NCBI GenBank assembly: GCA_041391665.1
Contig: JAWKNO010000003.1
Span: 1,674,001 to 1,738,000 of the forward strand
DNA length: 64,000 bases
From: Bacteroidia bacterium
GTDB lineage: Bacteria > Bacteroidota > Bacteroidia > J057
Direction: 5' to 3'
In this document: one piece after another, positions 27,189 to 36,496 of the stretch
Numbering within the stretch: the first letter of the stretch is position 1
Layout: each line of letters opens with the position of its first letter
Program-made: the position numbers and the translations under genes
The notes under the pieces: model-generated
What the model saw: the letters and a program-made list of their open reading frames with translations, nothing else
Told to the model about the DNA's origin: nothing
Databases searched by the model: none

Positions 27189-27617
27189 TCACTTTTCCAC
27201 CAAAACCTCGTACACTTTTAACAAATGCTCTTTGTGCCCATACGGAATAAGAGCCCCCCCCTGCCCTGATCTGATCTGCCCCGGATGCAACCCCCCTTCG
27301 AGGAATGCGCGTGCTGCATAGACTGGTGCGCCTGTGACTTCAATGCCTACAACAATGGCGCCGTCCGGTATTTGGCCTTCTGAGGCTGTCACCCATTTCC
27401 CTCCGCCGCAATACACTTCATATTCTTCTACTTTAATTTCCTGGCCTCCCCAGCCAATATTGGCCGCACCGAATCGCAGCCTTACTTTTCCCGGATACAA
27501 ACCTTGCCCTGTTTTGGCACGGCAAAGAAAAAGAGGGTTCAAATTGTTTTCATACCCAGCGACAATAGCGCCTTCGGGTATATTGCCTTTTGAGGCAACT
27601 TTCCAATAGATATTCAT
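27189..27617 (-). CDS. DM9-repeat (DUF3421) lectin-like protein
   Basis: A 142-residue protein of two DM9 repeats: residues about 1-70 (WKVASKGNIPEGAIVAG, LFLCRAKTGQGLYPGKV, EEYEVYCG) and 71-142 (WVTASEGQIPDGAIVVG, VYAARAFLEGGLHPGQI, KVYEVLVE). Each follows W-x-x-A-x-x-G-x-I-P-x-G-A-I-V ... R-A ... G-x-x-P-G-x-I/V ... Y-E-V. DM9 domains are best known in insect and mollusc mannose-binding lectins and in fish natterins. There is no signal peptide. It lies 140 bp downstream of the aerolysin-like gene on the same strand. Carbohydrate recognition is inferred from the family. Confidence 0.8.
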   Translation of the reverse strand: MNIYWKVASKGNIPEGAIVAGYENNLNPLFLCRAKTGQGLYPGKVRLRFGAANIGWGGQEIKVEEYEVYCGGGKWVTASEGQIPDGAIVVGIEVTGAPVYAARAFLEGGLHPGQIRSGQGGALIPYGHKEHLLKVYEVLVEK

Positions 27618-27757
27618 GACAGTTGTTATTTTAAACAGTTGAAAAAAAGATATGAACTCGATCCAGACTCCTTGAAAAAGAAAGAATGGAGAGAATTTAC
27701 AGCATGGTTCAGCGCAACAACGCTTCTGAGTGGTCGACTTTTAGAAATATTAAATGA

Positions 27758-28999
27758 TCATTCATCTTCGCCAGACTCCTGTTTACCTAAAGCCTGCGTA
27801 TCATTTCCCGACAGGGCGTCTGCTGCCACAACTTTTGTTGTTGCATGGAATCCAAAAGCACCGATTAGCGTACCCGCTATTTTCACAAGAGCAGATGAAT
27901 TAAAAGAAGATTTCGCAGGTGTACCGTTAAAGCCTTTGGAAATGAGAATGGCTAAAATTTCTTCTTCTTCCAGAGGATCGCCGCCGTCCGGAGCATATTC
28001 ATTAATCTTATCAGCAAACCCCCGCACTGCCCACGTAGAGGTGAACCCAACCTCAGCATCATCGACCCAGTCTATCGTCCCTATAATCTTTACATGTTCA
28101 TTCTCAGGGACATGTATAGCGGTAGAAAATTGATATTCAACCTCTGTGGTGACGGCAACGTTTTGATTAGCGCTAAAGGTCGCATCCACGCGGAGCTCTG
28201 CTTCTACATCAGCTATGCCGAATGGTGCTGACACGGAGGTCGAAACCGTAGCGCCTACAGCCAGCGTTTGTGAGAACCCAAACTCGAAGGTGCTCACTTT
28301 ACTTTTTGTTACAGTTGAAGTATCATCAGCAGTAACCCCTAACTGGGGATCCAGATCTACTTCTTTCACAAAAAGAACATCCGTCCGTGTACGATTTTTA
28401 TCGCTATTTTCACCAGTATTTGCTACGGTAGTATTTCCACCGGCAGATTTATCAGGAGGTGACAACATATCTAAGTCCCCTTGCTCGTATTCGATATCCA
28501 TCAGTTGATACTCCAGCATAAGCCTGGCAGGAGTAATTTTCCAATCGGCGTTAGGCTCATTTTTCTTATAGAGCACAGGTGCATGACTATTATTCGGCTC
28601 ATCAGCTTTCAAATAGTGCCTGGCGTAATCGTCCTGAATGGACCAGATGACTTCTTTACCTTCCTGCGCTGAGAAACTTATCAGCATTGTGCGTTTGTTA
28701 TCGCTTGCTCCTGTCCAATAAACAGGCTCTTCATCTTTCCAGTCCAGGGTCAGATATTTGTTTGATTGCATGATGCGAATGCTACAACTCCAGGATCCAC
28801 TTATACTTCTTCCCTTAGCATCTTTATTCCAAGCTTTCAAAACGATGTCTTCAAATTTGAAGTAGGTAAATATCGAGGTAGCATTGTCAAGGTATGCTCT
28901 CGGGACATCTGTCGGCGATCCCCATACGCGAAGGTTCTTACCACTTGTGTGGGTAATGTGGAAATAAAAGTTTTCCAAAATACTCTGAAAATTTTCCAT
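27758..28999 (-). CDS. Aerolysin/ETX-MTX2-like beta-pore-forming protein, leaderless
   Basis: A 413-residue protein with no signal peptide. Residues about 1-165 form a beta-rich, Trp-rich N-terminal domain, possibly beta-trefoil-like. Residues about 205-330 have the aerolysin pore-module pattern: long Ser/Thr alternating strands (STVTKSKVSTFEFGFSQ), a central amphipathic loop (about 241-262, TLAVGATVSTSVSAPFGI), a return strand (AELRVDATFSANQNVAVTTE), then HVPENEHVKIIGTIDW. The C-terminus (about 365-392) adds further strands before an acidic tail. The order and texture match the aerolysin superfamily; identity is by pattern only. It pairs with the DM9 gene. Confidence 0.68.
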   Translation of the reverse strand: MENFQSILENFYFHITHTSGKNLRVWGSPTDVPRAYLDNATSIFTYFKFEDIVLKAWNKDAKGRSISGSWSCSIRIMQSNKYLTLDWKDEEPVYWTGASDNKRTMLISFSAQEGKEVIWSIQDDYARHYLKADEPNNSHAPVLYKKNEPNADWKITPARLMLEYQLMDIEYEQGDLDMLSPPDKSAGGNTTVANTGENSDKNRTRTDVLFVKEVDLDPQLGVTADDTSTVTKSKVSTFEFGFSQTLAVGATVSTSVSAPFGIADVEAELRVDATFSANQNVAVTTEVEYQFSTAIHVPENEHVKIIGTIDWVDDAEVGFTSTWAVRGFADKINEYAPDGGDPLEEEEILAILISKGFNGTPAKSSFNSSALVKIAGTLIGAFGFHATTKVVAADALSGNDTQALGKQESGEDE

Positions 29000-29148
29000 A
29001 ATAACTAGTAATTAAAGTGCCTAAAAATGATTATTCCATGTATTTCCATTTGATAACCCAAAGATGAGGCGACCTTCAATTATCTTACTGGATGAGCGTA
29101 CAGAATATCTGTACATGGCTACCATCTCTTCATAAAAACAATAGCACA

Positions 29149-29172
29149 TGAGTTCCATCGAGATGGAACTCA
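29149..29172. repeat. Perfect 11-bp palindromic hairpin between the HTCS and aerolysin-like genes
   Basis: Arm TGAGTTCCATC (29149-29159), a 2-nt loop and the exact complement (29162-29172). It lies 25 bp after the regulator's stop codon. No T run follows directly, so it is a weak terminator candidate or a REP-like palindrome. Confidence 0.6.
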
Positions 29173-29196
29173 ACAAATTAAATATCTAAAAATCAA

Positions 29197-32100
29197 TCAC
29201 TTGCGGACGGCAGAGGGAGGGATGCCAAATTCTTTGCTGAAGGCTCTTGCAAAATAGTTAGGGTCAGAAAATCCAACCTCATAGGCGATTTCCGAGACAT
29301 TTAGTTCTGAAGTAAGCAGCAGTTCTTTCGCTTTTTTAAGCCTTATTTTTTGAATATAGCGGATGGGGCTTTCACCGGTCAATGCGTTGATCTTGCGAAA
29401 GAGTTGGGTACGACCGAGGCCGACTACCCTACACATGTCTTCAATACCAAGGTCAGATTGATCTATCTTATCCTCTATTAGCTGTAGGATTTTTTGTAAG
29501 AAAATATCATCAAGCGTCGGCTCGCCTTTGATTAGGAGGCTACCTGAAGGTAATTGCAGACTCACCTGGGCATAACGCTCCAATAACATCTTCCGCAATG
29601 CTACCAGCTTCTCTAGCCTTACCAAAAGCTCCTCCTTGTTGAAGGGTTTCTGGAGGTAAGCATCTGCACCGCTTTTTAGCCCGGCAATCCGGTCTTCCTC
29701 GGTGGCCTTGGCGGTAAGGAGAATAATGGGTATATGGCTGGTGCGTGTGTCGTTCTTAAGGGTTTCGGTAACTTCAAAGCCGTCTTTCCGGGGCATCATC
29801 ACGTCGCTGATGATAATGTCGGGAATAAGCTCAAAGGCCTTGTCTATGCCGGTCTGCCCGTCTGCGGCTGTTTCGATCTGGTATTCCTTTGCCAGCAACT
29901 GGCGGATGTAGTAGGTCACATCGGGATTGTCTTCCACCACCAGTAGCAGGGGGTTGCCAGCCGAAGATTCTTCGGTATCCAAAGACGACGAAACCGTTTC
30001 TGGCTCAGACACTTGCAAAATATCGGTGGGCTTAACGTTTATCGCTTCCGCTACCGCCATGTTGCGAATGGGCAGCAATAGGGTGAAGACCGTCCCTTCT
30101 CCCAGCCTGCTTTCTACTTGTATGCGGCCCTGCATCAGTTCTGACAGTTCTTTGGTCAGCGCCAGGCCGATGCCGGTTCCTTCTCCTCTGCGGGTAACCG
30201 TATTGTCCACCTGATAAAAGCGGTCAAAGATATGAGTCAGATTTTCTTCGGAGATCCCAATGCCGGTGTCGCTGACTTTGAGTTGAAAATAGGGCTGGCC
30301 GGCTTCTGTCTGCTGTTGTGTGTGCAATACGACTTTGCCTCCGGGTTCGGTAAACTTAAGGGCATTGGAAAGGAGGTTATAGACGATGTGCTGTATTTTT
30401 ATTTCGTCAAAATCCATGACGAGGCTTTTCACCTCAGTATAGAAAAATAGCCTGATCCCATCTTCTACCGCCCTGCTTGAAAATGATTCTGTAAGGTATT
30501 CCAGATAGGGGATGATATCGGCCTGCGTCATCTCCAGCTTCAACATACCGCTTTCGAGCTTGGAAAGGTCGAGCAACTGGTTGATCAGACGAAGGAGGTT
30601 TTGACTGTTGTTTCGAATCAGGGAAAAACCTTTGGTAAATTTCCCTTTATCAGCTACCCCGGCTGAAGATTGTTGAATAAGATCGTTCAACTCGTTGGTC
30701 ATGCCCATGATGACCGTCAGCGGCGTACGGAATTCATGTGTGATATTGGTATAAAGGCGGCTTTTCAGCGCATCCATTTCCCTGATTTTTTTTGCCTCTT
30801 CCTGCTCCAACCTGCGGTTTAGCTGGAATTTGTAAAACCAGAAAGTTGCCCCACCTAATATAAATATATAACTCAACCAGGCCCACCACGTTTCCCACCA
30901 GGGGGGCAGGATGGTGATTTCCAGGCTTGTGCCTTCTTCATTCCACACCCCGTCGCAATTGCTCGCTTTGACTCTGAAGGTGTAAGTACCCGGGCTGATA
31001 TTGGTAAACGTGGCGTTACGCTGGTTGTTGATGTATTGCCAGTCGTTATCGAAATTCTCCAGCATATAGGCATACTCATTCCGGTCCGGCGCAGTGAAAT
31101 CCAGGGCTGCAAATTCGAAGGAAAATATTTTGTCCTGATAAGACAGGACAAGGTTGGAGGTCTGATCGACTGGTTTTTCCAAAGGAGAGCCGGGCATACC
31201 AAACCTGACTTTTTTGTTGGCGAGCAACAGGTCGGTAATAACGACCGGGGGTTTAAATGTGCTGTTTTGTATATCGCCCGGAAAAAAGGAATTGAAGCCG
31301 TATATGCCACCAAAAAACAATTCCCCTGACGGGCTTTTGAAGTAGGAACAAGAATTAAATTCGTTGTCCTGAAGGCCGTCCTGTTTGGTATAAGTCAAAC
31401 ATATATGCGAGGTGGGGTCAAATCGGGCGATCCCCTGATTGGTGCTCATCCAGAGCCAGCCTTCCTCATCGGTCAGAATGCCGTAGATGACGTTGTCGGG
31501 CAGTCCGTCTTCTTTGCTGAAGTGGGTGAAGGTCTGGTCTGCTATTTCAAAGCGGTTTAGCCCACCTCCGGCTGTGCCTATCCATAATACCTTTTCAGGA
31601 TACCGGGGGTCAGGGCAAATCGTTTTAATGCTGTTGTTGGACAGACTGTTCCGATCTTTCGGGTCATTGACATAGGAGGTGAAAGTCTCCTGCACTGGGT
31701 CGTAATGTTTCAGGCCTTCGTTCGTGCCCAGCCAGAAAGTGCCGTCGGCACTCTGGTGGATGACAGGTGTTCCTGTCAGACCCTGATTGAGCTTTGGATC
31801 ATCGAGATAAGGCTTTCCCTGAAAAGTTTTGCTGCTTTCGTCAAACCGCCCAAACCGTTTGTTTGTGATGAGCCAGACTTGCCCTGTCGTATCCTCATAT
31901 ATATCGAAAATATCTTCTCCATCCGGGCCCACCTTGTAAAAAGAGTAATCTGTGATCTGCCCGTTTTTAAGTACCCATTTTGTGAGTACAGACTGAACTC
32001 CCCCTACCCAGAGGTTGCCCTGCCTGTCTTCACAAAAAGCATAAAACGTCCCGATCATCTTGTCAGATGAATTCCCCGCCCAGGGGTTGTTTAATCCAAC

Positions 32101-33459
32101 GACTTGTGGCTTTTTTTCTTGTTGTCTGTTCCATCTGAGCACCTGAATACCATTTGAAAGCCAGACCGTACCGTCTGCGGTTTGGCAGAGGGTTCTTATA
32201 CTATGATCGGTAGCCCCTACATTCCAGCTTTTTCTCCTGAACCTATTGTTGATGGTAGAATATTTGAATAGCCCTAATCCCAGTGTCCCGGCCCAGATGT
32301 TTGAGGCATTATCTTCCAATAAACATTTCACGCCTACCGGAAGGTCAATAGGTCCGGTATTGGGGCCGATGGTTTTCATGCTGTATTCTACCTGATGTGT
32401 GGCAGGATTGTAAACGGCCATGTTAAAATTTCCAATTATCCAAAGTCTTCCCCGGCTGTCTTCCAGGCTGATATGTGCGGTTCCTACCAACGGGGAGTTG
32501 AAATAATCACTCCGGTCAAAATCCAACGGTTCAAAATCGAAGCGACCGCTGGCGGGATTCCACCTTCCGATACCCTCAACCGTTCTGATCCACAGGGTTT
32601 TATCATTGCCTGAGAACAAAGAAAAGGTATTAGGATCAAAGTTGACATCTCTGGGTTTATACGGATAGTCGGTTACCTTTCTGGGTTTCCATTTTTCATC
32701 GAGTATATCCTCCCAATCCAGATCTGTAGCTGTATGGGCATTTTTTGTTGCGTCCCATTTGATGAGGGTGATATGGCGATAATAACTTACCCAGATATTA
32801 CCTTCCGTATCAGCATTCAACCTGAAAACCAGATTAACTCCGGTTTCATCCGGATACAGTACCGTAGGTGGATAAACGGAAACTTGTGCTGTTGCGACCT
32901 CGCGATTTGAGTTGGCAAATGCCATTTTAATCACCCCATTATTTATGGTGCCCAGCCATATATTTTTATCCCTGTCTTCCGTAATGCAGAAGATAGTCAT
33001 ATCGGCAAGCGGGGTTTGAAAATCAGCGGAGGCCGGAAAGTTTACCCGGGTAAAAGACGCGGTCTGAGGGTTGTACAAATTCAGACCTTTTTCTGTACCT
33101 ACCCACAGACGGCCTTCACTGTCTTCCAGCAAGCTGTAAATGAAATTATTGGAAATCGAGAGGGAGTCGAAAGGGTCGTAAATGAAGGTTTTGAAGTTAT
33201 AGCCGTCGAAGCGGTTCAGGCCGTCCTTGGTGCCTACCCAGATGAAACCTGCCCGGTCCTGGCATAGGGCAGAAATATAGTTTTGCGAAAGCCCCAGTTC
33301 ATTTGGAATGCGCTCAAACTGAATGTTTTGTGCAAAAACCAAAGGACATACCAGTAGCAATAAAGCCAGCAATACCGCCTCATGTAAAATGATATTCACA
33401 AATCTAAGAAATACAAGCCCCCAGCCTTGCGGGAAATGCCTGTTCTCTTTAAGGCACAT
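29197..33459 (-). CDS. Hybrid two-component system regulator (Reg_prop / Y_Y_Y / HisKA / HATPase / receiver / AraC)
   Basis: A 1420-residue one-protein sensor-regulator. In order it has a signal/anchor helix (about 20-44), two propellers of repeated G-x-I-W-V/L-G-T-x-x-G-L-x-R/K-F/Y blades (about 45-760), a Y_Y_Y domain (about 780-855, YAYMLENFDNDWQYINN), a transmembrane helix (about 862-882), HisKA with His908 (NITHEFRTPL), HATPase (DTGIGIS, GEGTGIGLAL), a receiver domain with Asp1219 (ISDVMMP) and a C-terminal AraC helix-turn-helix pair. In Bacteroidota this architecture usually senses glycans and controls a polysaccharide utilisation locus, but no susC/susD is nearby. The closest genes on its strand are the aerolysin-like and DM9 genes, so it may control them. 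Confidence 0.95.
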   Translation of the reverse strand: MCLKENRHFPQGWGLVFLRFVNIILHEAVLLALLLLVCPLVFAQNIQFERIPNELGLSQNYISALCQDRAGFIWVGTKDGLNRFDGYNFKTFIYDPFDSLSISNNFIYSLLEDSEGRLWVGTEKGLNLYNPQTASFTRVNFPASADFQTPLADMTIFCITEDRDKNIWLGTINNGVIKMAFANSNREVATAQVSVYPPTVLYPDETGVNLVFRLNADTEGNIWVSYYRHITLIKWDATKNAHTATDLDWEDILDEKWKPRKVTDYPYKPRDVNFDPNTFSLFSGNDKTLWIRTVEGIGRWNPASGRFDFEPLDFDRSDYFNSPLVGTAHISLEDSRGRLWIIGNFNMAVYNPATHQVEYSMKTIGPNTGPIDLPVGVKCLLEDNASNIWAGTLGLGLFKYSTINNRFRRKSWNVGATDHSIRTLCQTADGTVWLSNGIQVLRWNRQQEKKPQVVGLNNPWAGNSSDKMIGTFYAFCEDRQGNLWVGGVQSVLTKWVLKNGQITDYSFYKVGPDGEDIFDIYEDTTGQVWLITNKRFGRFDESSKTFQGKPYLDDPKLNQGLTGTPVIHQSADGTFWLGTNEGLKHYDPVQETFTSYVNDPKDRNSLSNNSIKTICPDPRYPEKVLWIGTAGGGLNRFEIADQTFTHFSKEDGLPDNVIYGILTDEEGWLWMSTNQGIARFDPTSHICLTYTKQDGLQDNEFNSCSYFKSPSGELFFGGIYGFNSFFPGDIQNSTFKPPVVITDLLLANKKVRFGMPGSPLEKPVDQTSNLVLSYQDKIFSFEFAALDFTAPDRNEYAYMLENFDNDWQYINNQRNATFTNISPGTYTFRVKASNCDGVWNEEGTSLEITILPPWWETWWAWLSYIFILGGATFWFYKFQLNRRLEQEEAKKIREMDALKSRLYTNITHEFRTPLTVIMGMTNELNDLIQQSSAGVADKGKFTKGFSLIRNNSQNLLRLINQLLDLSKLESGMLKLEMTQADIIPYLEYLTESFSSRAVEDGIRLFFYTEVKSLVMDFDEIKIQHIVYNLLSNALKFTEPGGKVVLHTQQQTEAGQPYFQLKVSDTGIGISEENLTHIFDRFYQVDNTVTRRGEGTGIGLALTKELSELMQGRIQVESRLGEGTVFTLLLPIRNMAVAEAINVKPTDILQVSEPETVSSSLDTEESSAGNPLLLVVEDNPDVTYYIRQLLAKEYQIETAADGQTGIDKAFELIPDIIISDVMMPRKDGFEVTETLKNDTRTSHIPIILLTAKATEEDRIAGLKSGADAYLQKPFNKEELLVRLEKLVALRKMLLERYAQVSLQLPSGSLLIKGEPTLDDIFLQKILQLIEDKIDQSDLGIEDMCRVVGLGRTQLFRKINALTGESPIRYIQKIRLKKAKELLLTSELNVSEIAYEVGFSDPNYFARAFSKEFGIPPSAVRK

Positions 33460-33537
33460 GCTCAGTAGTTAGTTTTTCGTTTTTGTTGTAAAATTTCAGA
33501 TTATCCTCTTACAATTTAAACTTTTTCAATTGAGCTT

Positions 33538-33732
33538 TTAGTAAAATTTGTAAAAATGAATGATTGCCTCAAATGTCTTTTTGATCTCCGCATTTTTTAA
33601 CCCGCATTCAAATTCATGCCCGTACCTCTTCATTTCAATGAAATGATGGTTTATATTGTTTTCGGCCAACCACAGGACGAGTTCCAAAACTTCAGAAAAT
33701 GGGGCGGTTTTTCTCCATTTTCTTTTTCCCAT
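33538..33732 (-). CDS. Possible small protein of unknown function
   Basis: A 64-codon ATG-started reading frame with a plausible amphipathic composition (PFSEVLELVLWLAENN, then a basic middle and KKTFEAIIHF). Nothing is recognised. It could equally be chance; no promoter or ribosome site is obvious. Confidence 0.3.
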   Translation of the reverse strand: MGKRKWRKTAPFSEVLELVLWLAENNINHHFIEMKRYGHEFECGLKNAEIKKTFEAIIHFYKFY

Positions 33733-33761
33733 ACAACCGCATCTGTAATATCCGGAAGAAT

Positions 33762-33865
33762 GTCGGGCAGTTTTGCTGCCGGAGCAAGTCTGTAGTCAAT
33801 GGCACCTATTCAATAGCCATTTTCCAGATAAAACGCCATTTGCTCCTGCGGCAAATCTTCCCGAC
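33762..33865. repeat. 104-bp imperfect palindromic element in a 558-bp gene-poor gap
   Basis: Arms of 26 bp (33762-33787 and 33840-33865) match as inverted repeats at 22 positions. The loop holds a second hairpin: AATGG...CCATT flanking CTATT-C-AATAG (33798-33821). The whole could fold as a long bulged stem or act as a small mobile palindrome. Apart from the weak small frame at 33538-33732, I see nothing else in 33460-34017. Confidence 0.55.
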
Positions 33866-34017
33866 TTTTCCAAATCAGCACTCCGCCATGAATCCAGACA
33901 ATCATCGCCGGAAAGCACGTTAGACCGTCATATCATCTTCTCATTTTTCCGAATATGGCGATGCAGTACACACCGAAGTTTGCAAAAACATAAGCATTTC
34001 TGATGAAAGCCCGTGTA

Positions 34018-35052
34018 TTACCTGCTTACTCTTCCCGATCCGTCACCCTCCATGAGTTTTTCTACCTCATCCACAGTTACCATATTAAAGTCTCCGTGAA
34101 TAGTATGTTTCAGACATGAAGCTGCTACGGCAAAATCAAGTGCCTTTTGATCATCATTTGGATATGTCAGCAAACCGTAAATCAGTCCGCCCATAAAGGA
34201 GTCTCCGCCGCCCACACGGTCCACGATATGGGTGATCTGATAGGTTGGGGCACTGAATAATTGTTTCCCATCCCACAATACCCCTGACCAGCTATTGTGT
34301 GAGGCAGAAACAGAACCACGCAGGGTGATGATTACTTTCTTTGCTCTGGGAAAACGCGCCATCAACTGACGTCCGACCGACTCATAGGCAGCTCCCTCGA
34401 CATGGCCTTTGGTTACATCCACTCCTTCAGGGTGAATATTAAATACTTTTTCAGCATCTTCTTCATTACCCAGGATGACATCACAACCTTCGACCAATTC
34501 TGCCATGACTTCGCTGGCTTTTTTGCCGTATTTCCAGAGGTTTTTCCGGTAATTGAGGTCGGTAGAAACGGTGATGCCCATCCGGTTGGCGGTCTGTATC
34601 GCTTCGAGACAAACGTCTGCTGCGCTTTGAGAAATGGCAGGCGTAATACCTGTCCAGTGAAACCAGTTGGCATCGGCAAATATTTTTTCCCAGTCGAGCA
34701 TTCCTTTCTTGATTTCTGCAATAGAGGAATGGGCACGGTCATAGACCACTTTACTGCCGCGGCTCACGGCGCCGTGTTCGAGAAAATATATACCCAGCCT
34801 GTCACCGCCAAATACGATATGATTTACCCCTACATTGTGTTTGCGGAGGTTGGCTACGGCAGCCAGTCCCAGGTCGTTGTTGGGCAGGCGGGTTACATAT
34901 TCGGTCGGAATACCATAATTAGCAAGGGATACAGAGACATTGGATTCGCCACCGCCATAAGTCGCTTCAAAAGAGGAAGCCTGGACAAAGCGCTGAAATC
35001 CCGGTGTGGAAAGGCGAAGCATGATTTCGCCAAAGGTTACTACTTTTTTCAT
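34018..35052 (-). CDS. kdgK: 2-dehydro-3-deoxygluconokinase (PfkB family)
   Basis: Phosphorylates 2-keto-3-deoxygluconate to KDPG, the substrate of Eda. The 344-residue PfkB-type kinase shows a GEIMLRLSTPG start, YGGGESNVSVSLANYG (sugar-binding GG), the STDLNYRKNLW motif and the catalytic DRVGGGDSFMGG with Asp284 as base. Its ATG overlaps the stop of the upstream DUF1080 gene (TAATG), indicating translational coupling. It belongs with uxuA, the SDR reductase and the LacI regulator in a hexuronate cluster. Confidence 0.93.
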   Translation of the reverse strand: MKKVVTFGEIMLRLSTPGFQRFVQASSFEATYGGGESNVSVSLANYGIPTEYVTRLPNNDLGLAAVANLRKHNVGVNHIVFGGDRLGIYFLEHGAVSRGSKVVYDRAHSSIAEIKKGMLDWEKIFADANWFHWTGITPAISQSAADVCLEAIQTANRMGITVSTDLNYRKNLWKYGKKASEVMAELVEGCDVILGNEEDAEKVFNIHPEGVDVTKGHVEGAAYESVGRQLMARFPRAKKVIITLRGSVSASHNSWSGVLWDGKQLFSAPTYQITHIVDRVGGGDSFMGGLIYGLLTYPNDDQKALDFAVAASCLKHTIHGDFNMVTVDEVEKLMEGDGSGRVSR

Positions 35053-36470
35053 TATAGCTTTCTGATTTTAATGCTGCGGAAGTGTACTTCGTTTCCATGG
35101 TCCTGAAGGAGAATGTGTCCACTTTGCCAGTTGCCAAAATCTTTCCATTCTGCATACTTACTCCGGGCAACTAACGCGCCAAAAGCCTGGTCACCACGCT
35201 CATAGGAAACAATTTTACGGTTATTGAGCCAATGCTCGACATGTGCACCGACAAATTCCGATTTTTCCAGGTTATTGCCTTTCGGCCATTCTTCCACCCT
35301 TGTCCCGCTTACCACAATACGCGCATGATTCCATTCTCCGGGCGCATTTACTACTTTGCCTTTATTGGCGGGAATGAGATCATAAAGTGATCCGATCTTA
35401 CGGTTTCCTCCGGCTCCCAGGGCCGCATCCGCATGTTTTTCATCATCAAGAATCTGATACTCCAGACCGATAGCAGAACCTGCATTGGGTTTGCCTTTGA
35501 GATATTCTTCGGTAATAAAATATTTGATCCCGCTGTTTGCGCCGGGGGTTATTTTAAAGTCTAACTGGAACTCAAACGTGCTGTATTCATCCATCGTAAC
35601 AATATCTCCGCCATTTTGAGCTTCCGCTCCGGAGGATGACATGACAATCAGCTCGCCATTTTCAACTTTCCACCCTTTGGCAGGAAATGATGTCTTATGT
35701 GCACCGCGCCATCCCTGGGTGGTCTTACCATCAAAAAGCAGCTGCCAGCCCTGCGCTCTTTCCTGAGGAGAAAGGTAGTTGGGTATATTATTGACAACAT
35801 GAATATCTGTCCATGGACTGGGTTTCAGGTTTTCGGTCTGGATAAAAATATTCCTCCACTTGATCTGCTTTCCTTCCGGATCTTCCTCTCTGATGGCATG
35901 CACCTGAAGGGCAATAAAACCTTCTGCGGTCATATCATCAATCAGATCTGCGGTCGGGATGCCATTTACCCAGGTACGGATAGAAGACCCGATAGCCTCG
36001 ACGCGGTAATGGTTCCACTGGTTATTTTTGAAAGCTGTGCGTCCCTCAGGATTTTGATCTAGCGGGTACAGCCAGCCACGTCTTGCTTCATCATAAATAC
36101 CGCCGCTCCATCCGCGTTCTGATGGGTCAATTTCAATCTGGTAGCCGTGCACCCGGCCTTCTTTGTATTCAGGAAGGCTGTTGGAGCGAATCTGGATACC
36201 GGAATTCATTTCAGGGTCTACCCAAAACTCAAGCTCCAGAATAAAATCGCCGTACATTTTTTCCGTGGCCATAAAACTGTTGGGTGTACCACGCACGGTA
36301 GTTCCTACAACCGCACCATCTTCCACGGTGTACTTTGCCTGGCCGTTGAGTTGTTTCCAGCCGGTAAAATCTTTACCGTTAAAAAGGGTTTTCCACTCTC
36401 CCTGCCCGAAAACAGAAAAAGACAGACATAGAAAAAGTGTGATCAGGGGGGAAATTCGAAAATGTCGCAT
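35052..36470 (-). CDS. Secreted DUF1080 (3-keto-disaccharide hydrolase type) protein, two domains
   Basis: A 472-residue protein with a signal peptide (MRHFRISPLITLFLCLSFSV). Two DUF1080 concanavalin-like domains follow: about 26-215 (WKTLFNGKDFTGWKQ, NSGIQIRSN, WNHYRVEA) and about 240-472 (WQLLFDGKTTQGWRG, NSGIKYFI, WNHARIVV, HVEHWLNNRKIV, with IKIRKL at the end). DUF1080 members include 3-keto-disaccharide hydrolases and sugar-binding domains. The gene is translationally coupled to kdgK, so its product probably feeds or senses the same sugar pathway. Confidence 0.88.
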   Translation of the reverse strand: MRHFRISPLITLFLCLSFSVFGQGEWKTLFNGKDFTGWKQLNGQAKYTVEDGAVVGTTVRGTPNSFMATEKMYGDFILELEFWVDPEMNSGIQIRSNSLPEYKEGRVHGYQIEIDPSERGWSGGIYDEARRGWLYPLDQNPEGRTAFKNNQWNHYRVEAIGSSIRTWVNGIPTADLIDDMTAEGFIALQVHAIREEDPEGKQIKWRNIFIQTENLKPSPWTDIHVVNNIPNYLSPQERAQGWQLLFDGKTTQGWRGAHKTSFPAKGWKVENGELIVMSSSGAEAQNGGDIVTMDEYSTFEFQLDFKITPGANSGIKYFITEEYLKGKPNAGSAIGLEYQILDDEKHADAALGAGGNRKIGSLYDLIPANKGKVVNAPGEWNHARIVVSGTRVEEWPKGNNLEKSEFVGAHVEHWLNNRKIVSYERGDQAFGALVARSKYAEWKDFGNWQSGHILLQDHGNEVHFRSIKIRKL

Positions 36471-36496
36471 AGTAGTAGTTAATTGTTAATGGTTAA

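Noticed and set aside
27639..28133. 164-codon plus-strand frame opposite the aerolysin-like gene
   Set aside because: The minus-strand frame has coherent domain content and neighbours; this one is low-complexity Ser/Ala-rich and mirrors it.
33699..34003. Plus-strand frames of 74-76 codons in the 33.5-34.0 kb gap
   Set aside because: They overlap the nested palindrome and each other, and have no motif or plausible start context.
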